The position numbers and the translations under genes are program-made. Below the pieces are notes generated by a model. It did not search any database and was not told where the DNA came from. It saw only the letters and a list, made by a program, of their open reading frames with translations. This document shows, in pieces, positions 46,101 to 56,260 of a stretch of 64,000 nucleotides of DNA (position 1 is its first letter; each line of letters starts with the position of its first letter). This DNA comes from Pseudomonas piscis. GTDB taxonomy: Bacteria > Pseudomonadota > Gammaproteobacteria > Pseudomonadales > Pseudomonadaceae. The stretch is from the NCBI RefSeq assembly GCF_009380155.1, contig NZ_WHUV01000001.1, positions 1,054,001 to 1,118,000 on the forward strand, written 5' to 3'.

Positions 46101-46889
46101 GTGGGATTCGTGAAACTCGCCGGGGGCGAACTGCATTATCAACTGGAGGGGCCGGAGCAGGCGCCGGTGCTGGTGTTGTCCAACTCTTTGGGTACCAACC
46201 TGCACATGTGGGACAGGCAGATGCCGCTCTTCACCGAGCATTTTCGGGTCCTGCGCATGGATACCCGTGGCCATGGCCGGTCCCTGGTCACCGCGGGGCC
46301 CTACAGCATCGAGCAACTGGGGCGCGATGTACTGGCGTTGCTCGATGCCCTGGATATTCCGCGTGCGCATTTTTGCGGCCTGTCCATGGGCGGGTTGATC
46401 GGCCAGTGGCTGGGGATTCATGCCGGCGAGCGCCTGGGCAAGCTGGTGGTGTGCAACACCGCGGCCAAGATCGGCGACCCTTCGGTGTGGAACCCGCGGA
46501 TCGAGACGGTGCTGCGTGACGGCCAGGCCGCCATGGTGGCGCTACGGGATGCGTCCATCGCCCGCTGGTTCACCCCGGACTACGCCGAGGCCCATCCGGA
46601 CCAGGCCAAGCTGATCACCGACATGCTGGCCGCCACTTCGCCCGAGGGCTACGCGGCCAACTGCGCCGCAGTGCGCGATGCCGACCTGCGCGAGCACCTG
46701 GCGGCGATCAAGGTGCCGACCCTGGTGATCGCCGGCAGCGACGATGCCGTCACCCCCCCGGCTGGTGGGCACTTCATCCAGCAGCGGGTACAGGGCGCCG
46801 AGTACGCCGAGTTCCGCGCCGCACATCTGTCCAACGTCCAGGCCGGGGATGCCTTCAGCACCCGGGTCCTGGATTTCCTGCTGGCCTGA
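46101..46889 (+). CDS. pcaD: 3-oxoadipate enol-lactonase
   Basis: A 262-residue alpha/beta hydrolase. The nucleophile Ser95 sits in FCGLSMGGLIGQWLG, the acid Asp is likely in VIAGSDDAVTPP, and the His is in the AAHLSNVQ segment. It opens 3-oxoadipate enol-lactone to 3-oxoadipate. Starts with GTG after AAGGAGATTGCC, 11 bp past pcaB. Confidence 0.94.
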   Translation: MGFVKLAGGELHYQLEGPEQAPVLVLSNSLGTNLHMWDRQMPLFTEHFRVLRMDTRGHGRSLVTAGPYSIEQLGRDVLALLDALDIPRAHFCGLSMGGLIGQWLGIHAGERLGKLVVCNTAAKIGDPSVWNPRIETVLRDGQAAMVALRDASIARWFTPDYAEAHPDQAKLITDMLAATSPEGYAANCAAVRDADLREHLAAIKVPTLVIAGSDDAVTPPAGGHFIQQRVQGAEYAEFRAAHLSNVQAGDAFSTRVLDFLLA

Positions 46890-46911
46890 ACGGTCGCCCA
46901 AGGAGCCATTC

Positions 46912-47310
46912 GTGGACGAAAAACAACGTTATGCCGAAGGCCTGCAGGTGCGTCGCGCGGTGCTGGGCGAGGCCCATGTCGAGCGCAGCCTGGCAGCCCT
47001 GAACGAGTTCAACTCGGAGTTCCAGGACATGATCACTCGTCATGCCTGGGGGGATATCTGGACCCGTCCGGGACTGCCCCGGCATACCCGCAGCCTGGTC
47101 ACCATCGCCATGCTGATCGGCATGAACCGCAACGAAGAGCTCAAGCTGCATCTGCGGGCGGCCGCCAACAACGGCGTGAGCCGGGGCGAGATCAAGGAAG
47201 TGATCATGCAGAGTGCCATCTACTGCGGGATCCCGGCGGCCAACGCCACCTTCCACCTGGCCGAGTCGGTGTGGGATGAACTGGGAGTGGAGTCGCGCCA
47301 GGCTCCGTAG
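46912..47310 (+). CDS. pcaC: 4-carboxymuconolactone decarboxylase
   Basis: A 132-residue single-domain PcaC (the form not fused to PcaD). Typical segments: GLQVRRAVLGEAHVERSLAA, ARHAWGD-like TRHAWGDIWTRPGLPRHTRSLVTIAMLIGMNR and AIYCGIPAANATFHLA with the AhpD-like fold. Decarboxylates 4-carboxymuconolactone to 3-oxoadipate enol-lactone. GTG start at 46912 with AAGGAG upstream. Last gene of the cluster before a strong terminator. Confidence 0.94.
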   Translation: MDEKQRYAEGLQVRRAVLGEAHVERSLAALNEFNSEFQDMITRHAWGDIWTRPGLPRHTRSLVTIAMLIGMNRNEELKLHLRAAANNGVSRGEIKEVIMQSAIYCGIPAANATFHLAESVWDELGVESRQAP

Positions 47311-47351
47311 GCGAGGGCGGGGCGGTCGACCTTGGCCGTGGACTACAAACG

Positions 47352-47377
47352 AAAAACCCACCGTGAGGTGGGTTTTT
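47352..47377. terminator. Terminator between pca cluster and efflux operon
   Basis: AAAAACCCACC pairs with GGTGGGTTTTT around a GTGA loop; A- and T-runs serve both convergent transcripts. Confidence 0.92.
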
Positions 47378-47396
47378 CATGCAGCCGGTTCAGGCT

Positions 47397-48860
47397 TCAG
47401 AACAGATGCAGCTCAGGGGCTTTCTTTTCCGCCGTTTGCTCGTTCTTCGCGCTTTGCTCGCTCCAGCCACCGCCGAGGGCCTTGTACAGGTTGACCTCGC
47501 TGGTCAGCTGCGCCAGGCGGTCGGTGATCAGCGCTTGTTGGGCGCTGAACAGCGAGCGCTGGGCGTCGAGGAAGGTCAGGTTGCTGTCGACCCCGATGCG
47601 GTAGCGGCGCTCGGCCAGACGGTAGTAGTCCTGGTTGGCACTGACGAAATCACGCTGGGCCTGCAACTGCTGGTTGTAGGTCTGGCGTGCGGCCAAGCCA
47701 TCGGAGACTTCCTGGAAGGCGGTCTGGATGGACTTCTCGTACTGGGCGACGCTGATGTCCTTCTGGATCTTGGAGTAGTCCAGACTGGCGCGCAGGCTGC
47801 CGGCGTTGAAGATCGGCAGGCTGATCTGCGGCTGGAACAACCAGGTACCCGAGCCACCCTTGAACAGGCCGGAGAGATCCGGGCTCAGGCTGCCGGCGTT
47901 GGCCGTCAGGCTGATGCGCGGGAAAAACGCCGCGCGAGCCGCGCCGATATTGGCGTTGGCCGCCTTGAGCTTGTACTCGGCCTCGAGGATATCCGGACGC
48001 CGTTGCAGCAGCTCCGACGGCAGGCCGGCCGGCAACTCGCTCAGCAGGTCGGCCGACAGTGGCTGGGCCGCCGGCAGGTTGGCCGGGATCGCGCTGCCCA
48101 GCAGCAGGGTCAGGCTGTTTTCATCCTGGGCTACCTGGCGGGTGTAGCGCGCCAGTTGCACCCGGGCGTTTTCCACGGAGGTACGCGACTGGCTCAGGTC
48201 CAGGGCCGAGGCGACCCCGACCTCGTTGCTGCGCGAAGTCAGGCGGTAGCTTTCCTCGTAGGTCGCCAGGGTTTCCTGGGTCAGCTTCAGCAGCTCCTTG
48301 TCGGCCTGCCAGGTGATGTAGGCATTGGCGACACTGGCCACCAGGCTGATCTGGGTGCTGCGCCGGGCTTCTTCAGTGGAGAAGTAGTTCTGCAGCGCTT
48401 GCTCGCTCAGGCTGCGTACGCGACCGAACAGGTCCAACTCATAGGCACTGATACCGACGGTGGCCGATTGCTGGCCGGAGATCCGGTCATCGCCGGTCCC
48501 GGATACCCGGGCCGGCAGGCGCTGGCGCTGGCCGCTGACGTTGGCGGAAATAGCGGGGAACAGGTCCGCCCGCTGGATCTGGTACTGCGCGGCATAGGCG
48601 TCGATGTTCAGCGCCGCGACCTTCAGGTCGCGGTTGTTTTCCAGGGCGACCTGGACCAGCTGCTGCAGGGCCGGGTCATGGAAGAACTGCCGCCAGCCTT
48701 GTTCGGCGGCCGCCACGTTGGCGGCCTCCTTTGGCGAATAGGCCGGGCCTTGGGGGAATTGCGCCGCCACCGGCGCGTCCGGGCGCTGATAATCCGGTAT
48801 CAGCGAGCAACCACTTAGCGCGATGGCGGTGATTGCCAGGGAGAGTAGCGACTTGCTCAT
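47397..48860 (-). CDS. ttgC: RND efflux outer-membrane lipoprotein (TtgC/OprM/EmhC)
   Basis: A 487-residue TolC-like channel subunit. Lipobox ALSGC with Cys18; two homologous TolC repeats with [35 protein letters not shown] in the first and [38 protein letters not shown] sequence in the second. It should form the trimeric outer-membrane duct for the upstream inner-membrane pump. Start overlaps the ttgB stop by 4 bp. Confidence 0.94.
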   Translation of the reverse strand: MSKSLLSLAITAIALSGCSLIPDYQRPDAPVAAQFPQGPAYSPKEAANVAAAEQGWRQFFHDPALQQLVQVALENNRDLKVAALNIDAYAAQYQIQRADLFPAISANVSGQRQRLPARVSGTGDDRISGQQSATVGISAYELDLFGRVRSLSEQALQNYFSTEEARRSTQISLVASVANAYITWQADKELLKLTQETLATYEESYRLTSRSNEVGVASALDLSQSRTSVENARVQLARYTRQVAQDENSLTLLLGSAIPANLPAAQPLSADLLSELPAGLPSELLQRRPDILEAEYKLKAANANIGAARAAFFPRISLTANAGSLSPDLSGLFKGGSGTWLFQPQISLPIFNAGSLRASLDYSKIQKDISVAQYEKSIQTAFQEVSDGLAARQTYNQQLQAQRDFVSANQDYYRLAERRYRIGVDSNLTFLDAQRSLFSAQQALITDRLAQLTSEVNLYKALGGGWSEQSAKNEQTAEKKAPELHLF

Positions 48861-51800
48861 TGGCCAGCCTCATTAGAATTTGCTGTGGTTTCTGATTGGT
48901 CCGCTTTCCTGCGGCCCATGGACGACACGACGACGAAGAACAGCGGGACCCAGAAGATCGCCAGGATCGTCGCGGTAAGCATACCGCCAATCACGCCGGT
49001 ACCGATTGCATGCTGGCTACCCGCACCAGCGCCGCTGGAGGTGGCCAGAGGCACGACCCCGAGGACGAAGGCCAAAGAAGTCATGATGATCGGCCGCAGA
49101 CGCATACGGCAGGCTTCAACCGCGGCGTCGATCAGGGAGCGGCCCTGTTCGTGCAGTTCCTTGGCGAACTCGACGATCAGGATGGCGTTCTTCGCCGCGA
49201 GGCCGATGGTCACCAACAGACCTACCTGGAAGTACACGTCGTTGGACAGGCCGCGCAGGCTGGTAGCCATCAGCGCGCCGATGATCCCCAGTGGCACCAC
49301 CAGCATGACCGCAATCGGAATCGACCAGCTTTCATACAGGGCTGCCAGGCACAGGAACACCATCAGCAGGGACAGGGCGTACAGCGCTGGCGCCTGGGAA
49401 CCCGACAGGCGTTCCTCGTAGGACAGGCCGGTCCAGGAAATACCGACACCTGGTGGCAGCTTGGCGGCTATGGCTTCGACCTCGGCCATGGCTTCACCGG
49501 TGGTGTAGCCGGGGGCCGGAGAACCGAGGATCTCCATGGCCTCCACGCCGTTGTAGCGAGCCAGCTTCGGCGAACCGTAGATCCATTCGCCCTTGGCGAA
49601 GGACGAGAACGGCACCATGGTTCCGGCACTGTTGCGCACGTACCACTTCTTCAGGTCCTCGGGGCTCATGCGAGCACCGGGTTGGCCCTGGACGTACACC
49701 TTCTTCACCCGACCACGGTCGATGAAGTCGTTGACGTAGCTACTACCCAAGGCGATCGACAAGGTGCTGTTGATATCGCTCAGGGTCACGCCCAGGGCAC
49801 TGGCACGCTCGTCGTCGATGGTCAGCTGGTACTGCGGTTCATCGTTCAGGCCGTTCGGACGGACCTGGGCCAGCACCTTGCTCTGGGCTGCCATGCCGAG
49901 GAACTGGTTGCGTGCCGCCATCAGTTTTTCGTGGCCGATGCCGGCGCGGTCCTGGAGGAACACGTCGAAACCGGTGGCGTTACCCAACTCCAGTACCGCC
50001 GGAGGAGCGAAGGCGAACACCATCGCGTCACGGAAGCTGAAGAAGTGCATCTGTGCACGCTGGGCCAGGTTGAACACGCTGTTTTCCGCAGAGCGTTCGC
50101 CCCATGGCTTGAGCATGATGAAGGCCATGCCCGAACTCTGGCCACGACCGGCGAAGTTGAAGCCGTTCACGGTGAACACCGAGGCGACGGTGTCCTTTTC
50201 CTTGTCCAGCAGGTAGGAACGCATTTCGTCGACCACCACCTGGGTCCGCTCGGCACTGGAGCCGGCTGGTGTCTGGACCTGGGCGAACAGTACGCCCTGG
50301 TCTTCTTCCGGCAGGAACGCGGTCGGGATACGGGTGAACAGCCACATCATGCCCACCACGATCAGCAGGTAGGCCAGAAGGTACGGCGCCTTGTGCCGCA
50401 GGATGCTGGCGACGCCGCGCTCGTAGCGCTTCACGCTGTAGTCGAAGCTGCGGTTGAACCAGCCGAAGAAGCCGCGCTTCTCGCCATGGCCTTCAGGGAT
50501 GGCCTTGAGCATGGTGGCGCACAGGGCCGGGGTGAAGATCAGGGCAACCAGTACCGACAGGGCCATGGCCGAAACCACGGTGATCGAGAACTGCTTGTAG
50601 ATCACGCCGGTGGAGCCGCTGAAGAACGCCATCGGCAGCAGTACCGCAGACAGCACCAGGGCGATACCCACCAGGGCGCCCTGGATCTGGCCCATGGATT
50701 TCTTGGTCGCTTCCTTGGGTGACAGTCCTTCCTCCTGCATCACCCGCTCGACGTTCTCCACCACGACGATGGCGTCGTCCACCAGCAAGCCGATGGCCAG
50801 CACCATGCCGAACATGGTCAGGGTGTTGATGCTGAAACCGGCCGCCGCGAGGATGCCGAAGGTGCCCAGCAATACCACCGGTACCGTCATGGTGGTGATC
50901 ACCGTGGCACGGAAGTTCTGCAGGAACAGGAACATCACCAGGAACACCAGCACGATGGCTTCCACCAGCGTGTGCACCACGCTCTTGATGGATTCGGTCA
51001 CCACTGGGGTGGTGTCGTACGGGAATACCACCTTCATGCCTGGCGGAAAGAAGGGCTCCAGGTCGCTGATGGTCTTGCGCAGCGCCTTGGCGGTATCCAG
51101 GGCGTTGGCGCCGTTGGCCAGTTTCACCGCCAGGCCGGAAGCCGGGTTGCCGTTGAACTGGGCGCTGATGGCGTAGTTCTCACCGCCAAGCGCCACGTCC
51201 GCGACATCGCCCAGGCGTACTTGCGAACCATCCTTGTTGACCTTCAGCAGGATCGCCTTGAACTGCTCGGCAGTCTGCAGGCGGGTCTTGCCGATGATGG
51301 TGGCGTTCAGCTGTTGGCCAGGCATGGCCGGCAGGCCACCGAGCTGGCCGGAGGACACCTGGACGTTCTGCGCGGCGACCGCGGTCTTCACGTCCACCGG
51401 GGTCAGGTTGTAGTTGTTCAGCTTGGCCGGGTCGAGCCAGATCCGCATGGCGTACTGGGCACCGAACACCTGGAAGTCACCGACGCCCGGGGTCCGGGAG
51501 ATCGGGTCCTGCATGTTCGACACGATGTAGTTCGACAGGTCGTCCTTGGACATGCTGCCGTCCTCGGAAACCACGCCGATCACCAAGAGGAAGTTCTTCA
51601 CCGCCTTGGTCACGCGGATACCCTGTTGCTGTACTTCTTGCGGCAGCAGCGGGGTGGCCAGGTTGAGCTTGTTCTGCACCTGGACCTGCGCGGTATCGGA
51701 GTTGGTGCCTTGCTCGAAGGTCGCGGTGATGGTCATGCTGCCGTCGGAGTTACTTTCCGAGGACACATAACGCAGGTTGTCGATGCCGTTGAGTTGTTGC

Positions 51801-51997
51801 TCGATCACCTGGACCACGGTGTCCTGCACGGTCTGCGCCGAGGCGCCCGGATAGGTCACGGAGATCGCGATCGAGGGCGGCGCGATGCTCGGGTACTGGT
51901 TGATCGGCAGTTTGAGGATCGCTAGAGCCCCGACCAACATGATCACCAGGGCGATAACCCAGGCGAAGATCGGACGGTCGATAAAGAATTTCGACAT
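48857..51997 (-). CDS. ttgB: RND efflux inner-membrane transporter (TtgB/MexB/EmhB)
   Basis: A 1046-residue HAE1-family pump, full length. It begins [41 protein letters not shown]. The proton-relay region [22 protein letters not shown] carries the paired Asp, and [27 protein letters not shown] and [19 protein letters not shown] are other family segments. As the trimeric pump it exports antibiotics and organic solvents using the proton gradient. Overlaps ttgC by 4 bp; ttgA ends 4 bp upstream. Confidence 0.96.
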   Translation of the reverse strand: MSKFFIDRPIFAWVIALVIMLVGALAILKLPINQYPSIAPPSIAISVTYPGASAQTVQDTVVQVIEQQLNGIDNLRYVSSESNSDGSMTITATFEQGTNSDTAQVQVQNKLNLATPLLPQEVQQQGIRVTKAVKNFLLVIGVVSEDGSMSKDDLSNYIVSNMQDPISRTPGVGDFQVFGAQYAMRIWLDPAKLNNYNLTPVDVKTAVAAQNVQVSSGQLGGLPAMPGQQLNATIIGKTRLQTAEQFKAILLKVNKDGSQVRLGDVADVALGGENYAISAQFNGNPASGLAVKLANGANALDTAKALRKTISDLEPFFPPGMKVVFPYDTTPVVTESIKSVVHTLVEAIVLVFLVMFLFLQNFRATVITTMTVPVVLLGTFGILAAAGFSINTLTMFGMVLAIGLLVDDAIVVVENVERVMQEEGLSPKEATKKSMGQIQGALVGIALVLSAVLLPMAFFSGSTGVIYKQFSITVVSAMALSVLVALIFTPALCATMLKAIPEGHGEKRGFFGWFNRSFDYSVKRYERGVASILRHKAPYLLAYLLIVVGMMWLFTRIPTAFLPEEDQGVLFAQVQTPAGSSAERTQVVVDEMRSYLLDKEKDTVASVFTVNGFNFAGRGQSSGMAFIMLKPWGERSAENSVFNLAQRAQMHFFSFRDAMVFAFAPPAVLELGNATGFDVFLQDRAGIGHEKLMAARNQFLGMAAQSKVLAQVRPNGLNDEPQYQLTIDDERASALGVTLSDINSTLSIALGSSYVNDFIDRGRVKKVYVQGQPGARMSPEDLKKWYVRNSAGTMVPFSSFAKGEWIYGSPKLARYNGVEAMEILGSPAPGYTTGEAMAEVEAIAAKLPPGVGISWTGLSYEERLSGSQAPALYALSLLMVFLCLAALYESWSIPIAVMLVVPLGIIGALMATSLRGLSNDVYFQVGLLVTIGLAAKNAILIVEFAKELHEQGRSLIDAAVEACRMRLRPIIMTSLAFVLGVVPLATSSGAGAGSQHAIGTGVIGGMLTATILAIFWVPLFFVVVSSMGRRKADQSETTANSNEAGQ

Positions 51998-52000
51998 GGT

Positions 52001-53158
52001 TTACTCCCCTTTGCCGCCTGCAGTCTTGCCAGTTGCCTGGGCAGGGGCCGGGTTCTTCGCAGATACGTTGGTGGCTTCGGTGGCCTTGACCTCGATGCCG
52101 GGCTTGACGAACTGCAGGCCTTCGGTGATCAGGCGATCGCCGGCCTTCAAGCCATCTTCCACCAGCCACTGGCTGCCGACGGTGCGGCTGGCCTTGAGCT
52201 GGCGCAGCTCGACCTTGTTGTCGGCACCTACCACAAGGGCGGTCGGAGTGCCCTTGAGGTCACGGGTCACGCCTTGCTGTGGCGCCAGGATCGCCGCGCT
52301 GTTGACCCCGGCTTGCAGCTGGGCATGCACGAACATGCCGGGCAGCAGGGTGTGCTCAGGGTTCGGGAACACCGCACGCAGGGTCACCGAGCCGGTGGTC
52401 TCGTCCACCGAGACTTCGGAGAATTCCAGCTTGCCGTCGAGCTTGTACTGGCTACCGTCTTCCAGGGTCAGCTTGACCTTGGCGGCGTTGTCGCCAACTT
52501 TCTGCAGGCGGCCGCTTTCCAGCTCGCGACGCAGCTCCAGCAGTTCCACCGAGGACTGGGTGACGTCGACGTAGATCGGATCCAGCTGCTGGATCACCGC
52601 CATGGCAGTGGCCTGGCCATTGCTCACCAGGGCACCTTCAGTGACCGAGGAGCGGCCGATACGACCGGTCAGCGGCGACAGCACCTTGGTGTAGCGCAGG
52701 TTGATCTGGGCATTTTGCAGCGAGGCCTCGGACTGAAGGCGGTTGGCCACGGCAGTGTCGTATTCCTGGCGGCTCACGGCCTGCTCGTTGACCAACTGCT
52801 TGTAGCGATCGGAAATCGAGCGGGTCGATTGCAGGTTCGCCTCAGCGCTCTTCAGCGTAGCTTCATAGATCGATGGGTCGATCTGATAGAGCTGCTGGCC
52901 TTCCTTCACATCACCGCCTTCCTTGAACAGGCGTTTGAGGATGATCCCGTTTACCTGTGGACGAACTTCGGCGATACGGAACGCAGTGGTCCGGCCCGGG
53001 AGTTCGGAAGTCAAGGTAAAGGCTTGTGGTTGCAGGGTGACGACGCCGACCTGAGGTGCTTGAGGGGCGGGTGCCGCCTCTTCCTTTTTACATCCGCTGA
53101 GCAGCGATGCCAGGGCGACGGCAGTGACCAGAGCGGTAACAGCTGGCTTGAGTTGCAT
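52001..53158 (-). CDS. ttgA: RND efflux periplasmic adaptor lipoprotein (TtgA/MexA/EmhA)
   Basis: A 385-residue membrane-fusion protein. Lipobox ASLLSGC with Cys23; the lipoyl and hairpin region GTVNGIILKRLFKEGGDVKEGQQLYQIDPSIYEA-like sequence is the adaptor hallmark, and SPLTGRIGRSSVTEGALVSNGQ follows. It links TtgB to TtgC across the periplasm. Start at 53158 (MQLKPAVTALVTAV) chosen for the lipoprotein signal; a longer frame to 53194 lacks one. First gene of the operon. Confidence 0.95.
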   Translation of the reverse strand: MQLKPAVTALVTAVALASLLSGCKKEEAAPAPQAPQVGVVTLQPQAFTLTSELPGRTTAFRIAEVRPQVNGIILKRLFKEGGDVKEGQQLYQIDPSIYEATLKSAEANLQSTRSISDRYKQLVNEQAVSRQEYDTAVANRLQSEASLQNAQINLRYTKVLSPLTGRIGRSSVTEGALVSNGQATAMAVIQQLDPIYVDVTQSSVELLELRRELESGRLQKVGDNAAKVKLTLEDGSQYKLDGKLEFSEVSVDETTGSVTLRAVFPNPEHTLLPGMFVHAQLQAGVNSAAILAPQQGVTRDLKGTPTALVVGADNKVELRQLKASRTVGSQWLVEDGLKAGDRLITEGLQFVKPGIEVKATEATNVSAKNPAPAQATGKTAGGKGE

Positions 53159-53245
53159 GAAGATCCTCGGGTCAGGCACGCGAGATGCGCACAAGAAAAG
53201 TGGAAAGGTAAAAAGAGTTGGCTGAGTGGATAAGTAGCTTGCTAA

Positions 53246-53281
53246 GGAATATACTTACGTACATGTCTGTTTGTAAATACC
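53246..53281. promoter_or_regulatory. TtgR operator in ttgA-ttgR intergenic region
   Basis: On the minus strand the site runs from TATTTACAAACA to GTAAGTATATTCC, closely resembling the P. putida TtgR operator as I recall it, which overlaps the ttgR and ttgABC promoters. The TTTACAAAC ... GTAAGTAT arms form an imperfect dyad. Drug binding by TtgR would relieve repression of both genes. Confidence 0.75.
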
Positions 53282-53423
53282 TTGGTGGCGTACCCATCCG
53301 GTTACAAAAGCTCCCGCAAGTGTTGAATTGTAGGTTGGGTAAACGGCACTCGAGATGTCGTTCCATATTTATTCAGAAGGTCTTTGCGCATCGCTGAAAG
53401 ATCCTGATCGAGGTTTTACTGCC

Positions 53424-54056
53424 ATGGTCCGTCGTACCAAAGAGGAAGCTCAAGAAACCCGCGCCCAGATACTCGAGGCGGCCGAGAAGGCCTTTTACGA
53501 GCGGGGCGTGGCGCGGACCACCCTGGCCGATATCGCGACGCTGGCGGGAGTCACGCGTGGCGCGATCTACTGGCATTTCAGCAACAAGGCCGACCTGGTC
53601 CAGGCCATGCTCGACAGCCTGCACGAACCCTTGGGCGAGATGGCGGCCGCCAGCGAGGATGTGGATGAAGTGGACCCTCTGGGTTGGATGCGCAAATTGC
53701 TCATTCACTTGTTTCATCAAGTTGCCCTGGACCCGAAAACCCGACGCATCAATGAAATTCTGTTTCATAAGTGCGAGTTCACCGATGAAATGTGCGACCT
53801 GCGTCGTCAGCGCCGCGCGGCCAGCCTGGAGTGCAACCTGCATATCGAACTGACATTGAGCAACGCGGTGAATCGTGGGCAGTTGCCCGAAGATCTCGAT
53901 ACAAGGCGGGCAGCCATCAGCATGCGGGCCTTTGTCGATGGTCTTCTCTACCAGTGGTTGTTGGCCCCGGACAGCTTTGTCCTGCATACCGAGGCGGAGC
54001 GCTGGGTCGATATCGGGCTGGATATGTTGCGCCTGAGTCCGAACCTTCGTCATTAA
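53424..54056 (+). CDS. ttgR: TetR-family repressor of the efflux operon (TtgR/EmhR)
   Basis: A 210-residue TetR regulator. The N-terminal HTH reads [46 protein letters not shown]. The C-terminal domain [21 protein letters not shown]... binds drugs in TtgR. Divergent from the pump operon with the operator between; it is TetR- rather than MarR-type, so the system is like P. putida TtgR and P. fluorescens EmhR, not P. aeruginosa MexR. The ATG at 53424 ([13 protein letters not shown]) was chosen over one at 53355. Confidence 0.92.
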   Translation: MVRRTKEEAQETRAQILEAAEKAFYERGVARTTLADIATLAGVTRGAIYWHFSNKADLVQAMLDSLHEPLGEMAAASEDVDEVDPLGWMRKLLIHLFHQVALDPKTRRINEILFHKCEFTDEMCDLRRQRRAASLECNLHIELTLSNAVNRGQLPEDLDTRRAAISMRAFVDGLLYQWLLAPDSFVLHTEAERWVDIGLDMLRLSPNLRH

Positions 54057-54219
54057 GACAAAATGCGTAATTGAATCTGGTTATGTCAAGATCTGCGCAA
54101 TGAAGCCATGCATCCCCGGACCACAGGGTCGAAACGGGGGGCATTTATATACCGGGCCGGCCCTGTCTTGATAGATAGCGAGCTATGTATTTTGTAGGCA
54201 ATTTGTTGCGGGGATGTGA

Positions 54220-55104
54220 ATGAGTGTGAGCCCTTCACCATTCAAAGGCGCGGATCATCCCCTGAAGGGTATCGTCCTGATTTGCCTGGCGGTCCTGCTC
54301 TTCGCCAGCCACGACACACTGTCCAAGTACCTCTCGGCCTTCTATCCGATCGTGATGGTGGTCTGGGCCCGCTATGTGGTCCATACCCTGTTGATGCTGG
54401 TGGTGTTCGTGCCGCGCAGTGGTTTTTCCGCCGTGGTGCGGACCAAGCGCCCCGGCCTGCAATTGCTGCGGGCCCTGTGCATGATTGGCACCAGCCTGCT
54501 GTTCACCACCGGCCTGCGCTATATCCCCCTGGCTGAAGCCACCGCGGTCAACTTCCTCGCGCCATTGCTGGTCACCGCCTTGTCCGTGCCGTTCCTGGGT
54601 GAGCGGGTCAGCCGCGCCCAGTGGCTGGCGGTGCTGATCGGCTTCGTTGGCGTGCTGATCGTGGTGCGCCCCGGTGGTTCGCTGTTCACCCCGGCGATCC
54701 TCTTTCCCCTGGGATCGGCGCTGTGCTTCGGCTTCTATCAATTGCTGACCCGCAAACTCAGCGGCATCGATAGCCCGACCACCAGCAACTTCCTAATCGG
54801 CATCATCAACAGCTTGATCATGAGCGCGTTGTTGCCGTTCTTCTGGAGCACTCCGAGCCTGGTCCATGGCCTGTTCATGATCGGCCTGGGCGCCTGTGGC
54901 ATGTTCGGCCACCTGCTGCTGACCCAGGCGTTCCGCCATGCCGCTCCGGCGATGCTGGCGCCCTTCAGTTACGGGCAGATCCTGTTCGCCGGAATGTACG
55001 GCTACCTGATCTTCGGCCATACCCCGGACAGCTACGGCTTGGTGGGCATCGCGGTGATCTGCCTCAGTGGCCTGGCCGTGGCCTGGGCCCAGCGCAAACG
55101 CTGA
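54220..55104 (+). CDS. DMT-superfamily (EamA) permease
   Basis: A 294-residue transporter with ten predicted helices and two EamA repeats. Typical segments: GIVLICLAVLLFASHDTLSKYL, AEATAVNFLAPLLVTALSVPFLGERV at the end of repeat one, and APFSYGQILFAGMYGYLIFGHTPD near the end of repeat two. Probably an exporter or importer of small metabolites; substrate unknown. GGGGA upstream of the ATG at 54220. Followed by a bidirectional terminator. Confidence 0.86.
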   Translation: MSVSPSPFKGADHPLKGIVLICLAVLLFASHDTLSKYLSAFYPIVMVVWARYVVHTLLMLVVFVPRSGFSAVVRTKRPGLQLLRALCMIGTSLLFTTGLRYIPLAEATAVNFLAPLLVTALSVPFLGERVSRAQWLAVLIGFVGVLIVVRPGGSLFTPAILFPLGSALCFGFYQLLTRKLSGIDSPTTSNFLIGIINSLIMSALLPFFWSTPSLVHGLFMIGLGACGMFGHLLLTQAFRHAAPAMLAPFSYGQILFAGMYGYLIFGHTPDSYGLVGIAVICLSGLAVAWAQRKR

Positions 55105-55130
55105 TCCTCACGGCATACAGGCAGGCAATA

Positions 55131-55163
55131 AAAAGCCCCGGCTCTGGTGAACCGGGGCTTTTT
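55131..55163. terminator. Terminator between DMT gene and alkene reductase
   Basis: AAAAGCCCCGG pairs with CCGGGGCTTTT around a 10-base loop, with A- and T-runs either side. Confidence 0.9.
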
Positions 55164-55175
55164 CATGGGCAATGC

Positions 55176-56225
55176 TTACAGCATCGGGTAGTCGATGTAG
55201 CCGACCGGGCCCTTGGCATAGAAGGTTTCAGGATGCGGTTCGTTCAGTGGCGCATCGGCTTTCAGGCGGGCCGGCAGGTCCGGGTTGGCGATGAAGGGGA
55301 CGCCGAAGGCCACCGCGTCGGCCTTGCCTTCGGCCAGCCAGGCATTGGCGCTGTCCTTGGTGAAACGCTCGTTGGCGATGTACAGGCCGCCGAAGGCTTC
55401 CTTGAGCCGTGGGCCCAGGCTGTCGGTGCCTTCCTTCTCGCGGGCACAGATGAAGGCGATGCCGCGCTTGCCCAACTCACGAGCGACATACAGGAAGGTC
55501 TGCGCCAGGTCGGCATCCCCCATGTCGTGCAGGTCGGCCCGTGGCGACAGGTGCACGCCGACGCGGCCGGCACCCCAGATCTCGATCATCGCATCGGTCA
55601 CTTCCAGCAGCAGGCGAGCACGGTTCTCCAGGGAGCCGCCATATTGGTCGGTACGCTGGTTGGTGGTGCTTTGCAGGAACTGGTCCAGCAGGTAACCGTT
55701 GGCTGCGTGGACTTCCACACCGTCGAAACCGGCGGCCTTGGCATTTTCCGCACCGACTCGGTAAGCCTCGATCACATCGGCGATCTCGGCGGTTTCCAGG
55801 GCTCGCGGAGTAGGGAAGTCGGCCAGCGGGCGCACCAGGCTGACGTGGCCCTTGGGCTGGATGGCGCTGGGGCCTACCGGGGTTTCGCCGTCCAGGTAGG
55901 AAGGATGGGAAATCCGCCCCACGTGCCACAGCTGCATGAAGATCTTGCCGCCGGCGCCGTGCACCGCCTTGGTCACGTTGGCCCAGCCACGGACTTGGTC
56001 GTTGGACCAGATGCCGGGAGTATCCGGGTAGCCCACGCCCATCGGCGTCACCGAGGTGGCTTCGCTGAGGATCAGCCCGGCCGAGGCCCGCTGCACGTAG
56101 TACTCGGCCATCAGGGCGTTGGGCACCCGGCCAGCGTCGGCGCGGCAGCGGGTCAGCGGCGCCATGATGATGCGGTTGGACAGTTCGAGGTCGCCGAGCT
56201 TGATCGGATCAAAGAGAGTCGTCAT
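55176..56225 (-). CDS. Old Yellow Enzyme-family alkene reductase (XenB/NemA-like)
   Basis: A 349-residue FMN-dependent enoate reductase. It begins TLFDPIKLGDLELSNRIIMAPLTRCRAD. The catalytic HxxN pair is His173-Ala-Ala-Asn176, with Tyr178 as proton donor (EVHAANGYLLDQFLQ), and the loop DQYGGSLENRARLLLEV follows. Such enzymes reduce activated alkenes and nitro compounds, as in xenobiotic reductase B of Pseudomonas. Operon-like with an MFS transporter and ArsR regulator upstream on the same strand. The frame extends back far beyond 56225 but that part has no domain. Confidence 0.9.
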   Translation of the reverse strand: MTTLFDPIKLGDLELSNRIIMAPLTRCRADAGRVPNALMAEYYVQRASAGLILSEATSVTPMGVGYPDTPGIWSNDQVRGWANVTKAVHGAGGKIFMQLWHVGRISHPSYLDGETPVGPSAIQPKGHVSLVRPLADFPTPRALETAEIADVIEAYRVGAENAKAAGFDGVEVHAANGYLLDQFLQSTTNQRTDQYGGSLENRARLLLEVTDAMIEIWGAGRVGVHLSPRADLHDMGDADLAQTFLYVARELGKRGIAFICAREKEGTDSLGPRLKEAFGGLYIANERFTKDSANAWLAEGKADAVAFGVPFIANPDLPARLKADAPLNEPHPETFYAKGPVGYIDYPML

Positions 56226-56260
56226 GGGGTACAGCCTTCTTCTAAGGGGTAGGGAAGCTA

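Noticed and set aside
53424..54056. MexR (MarR-type) regulator of the efflux operon
   Set aside because: The protein has a TetR-type N-terminal HTH and C-terminal drug-binding domain, as in TtgR/EmhR.
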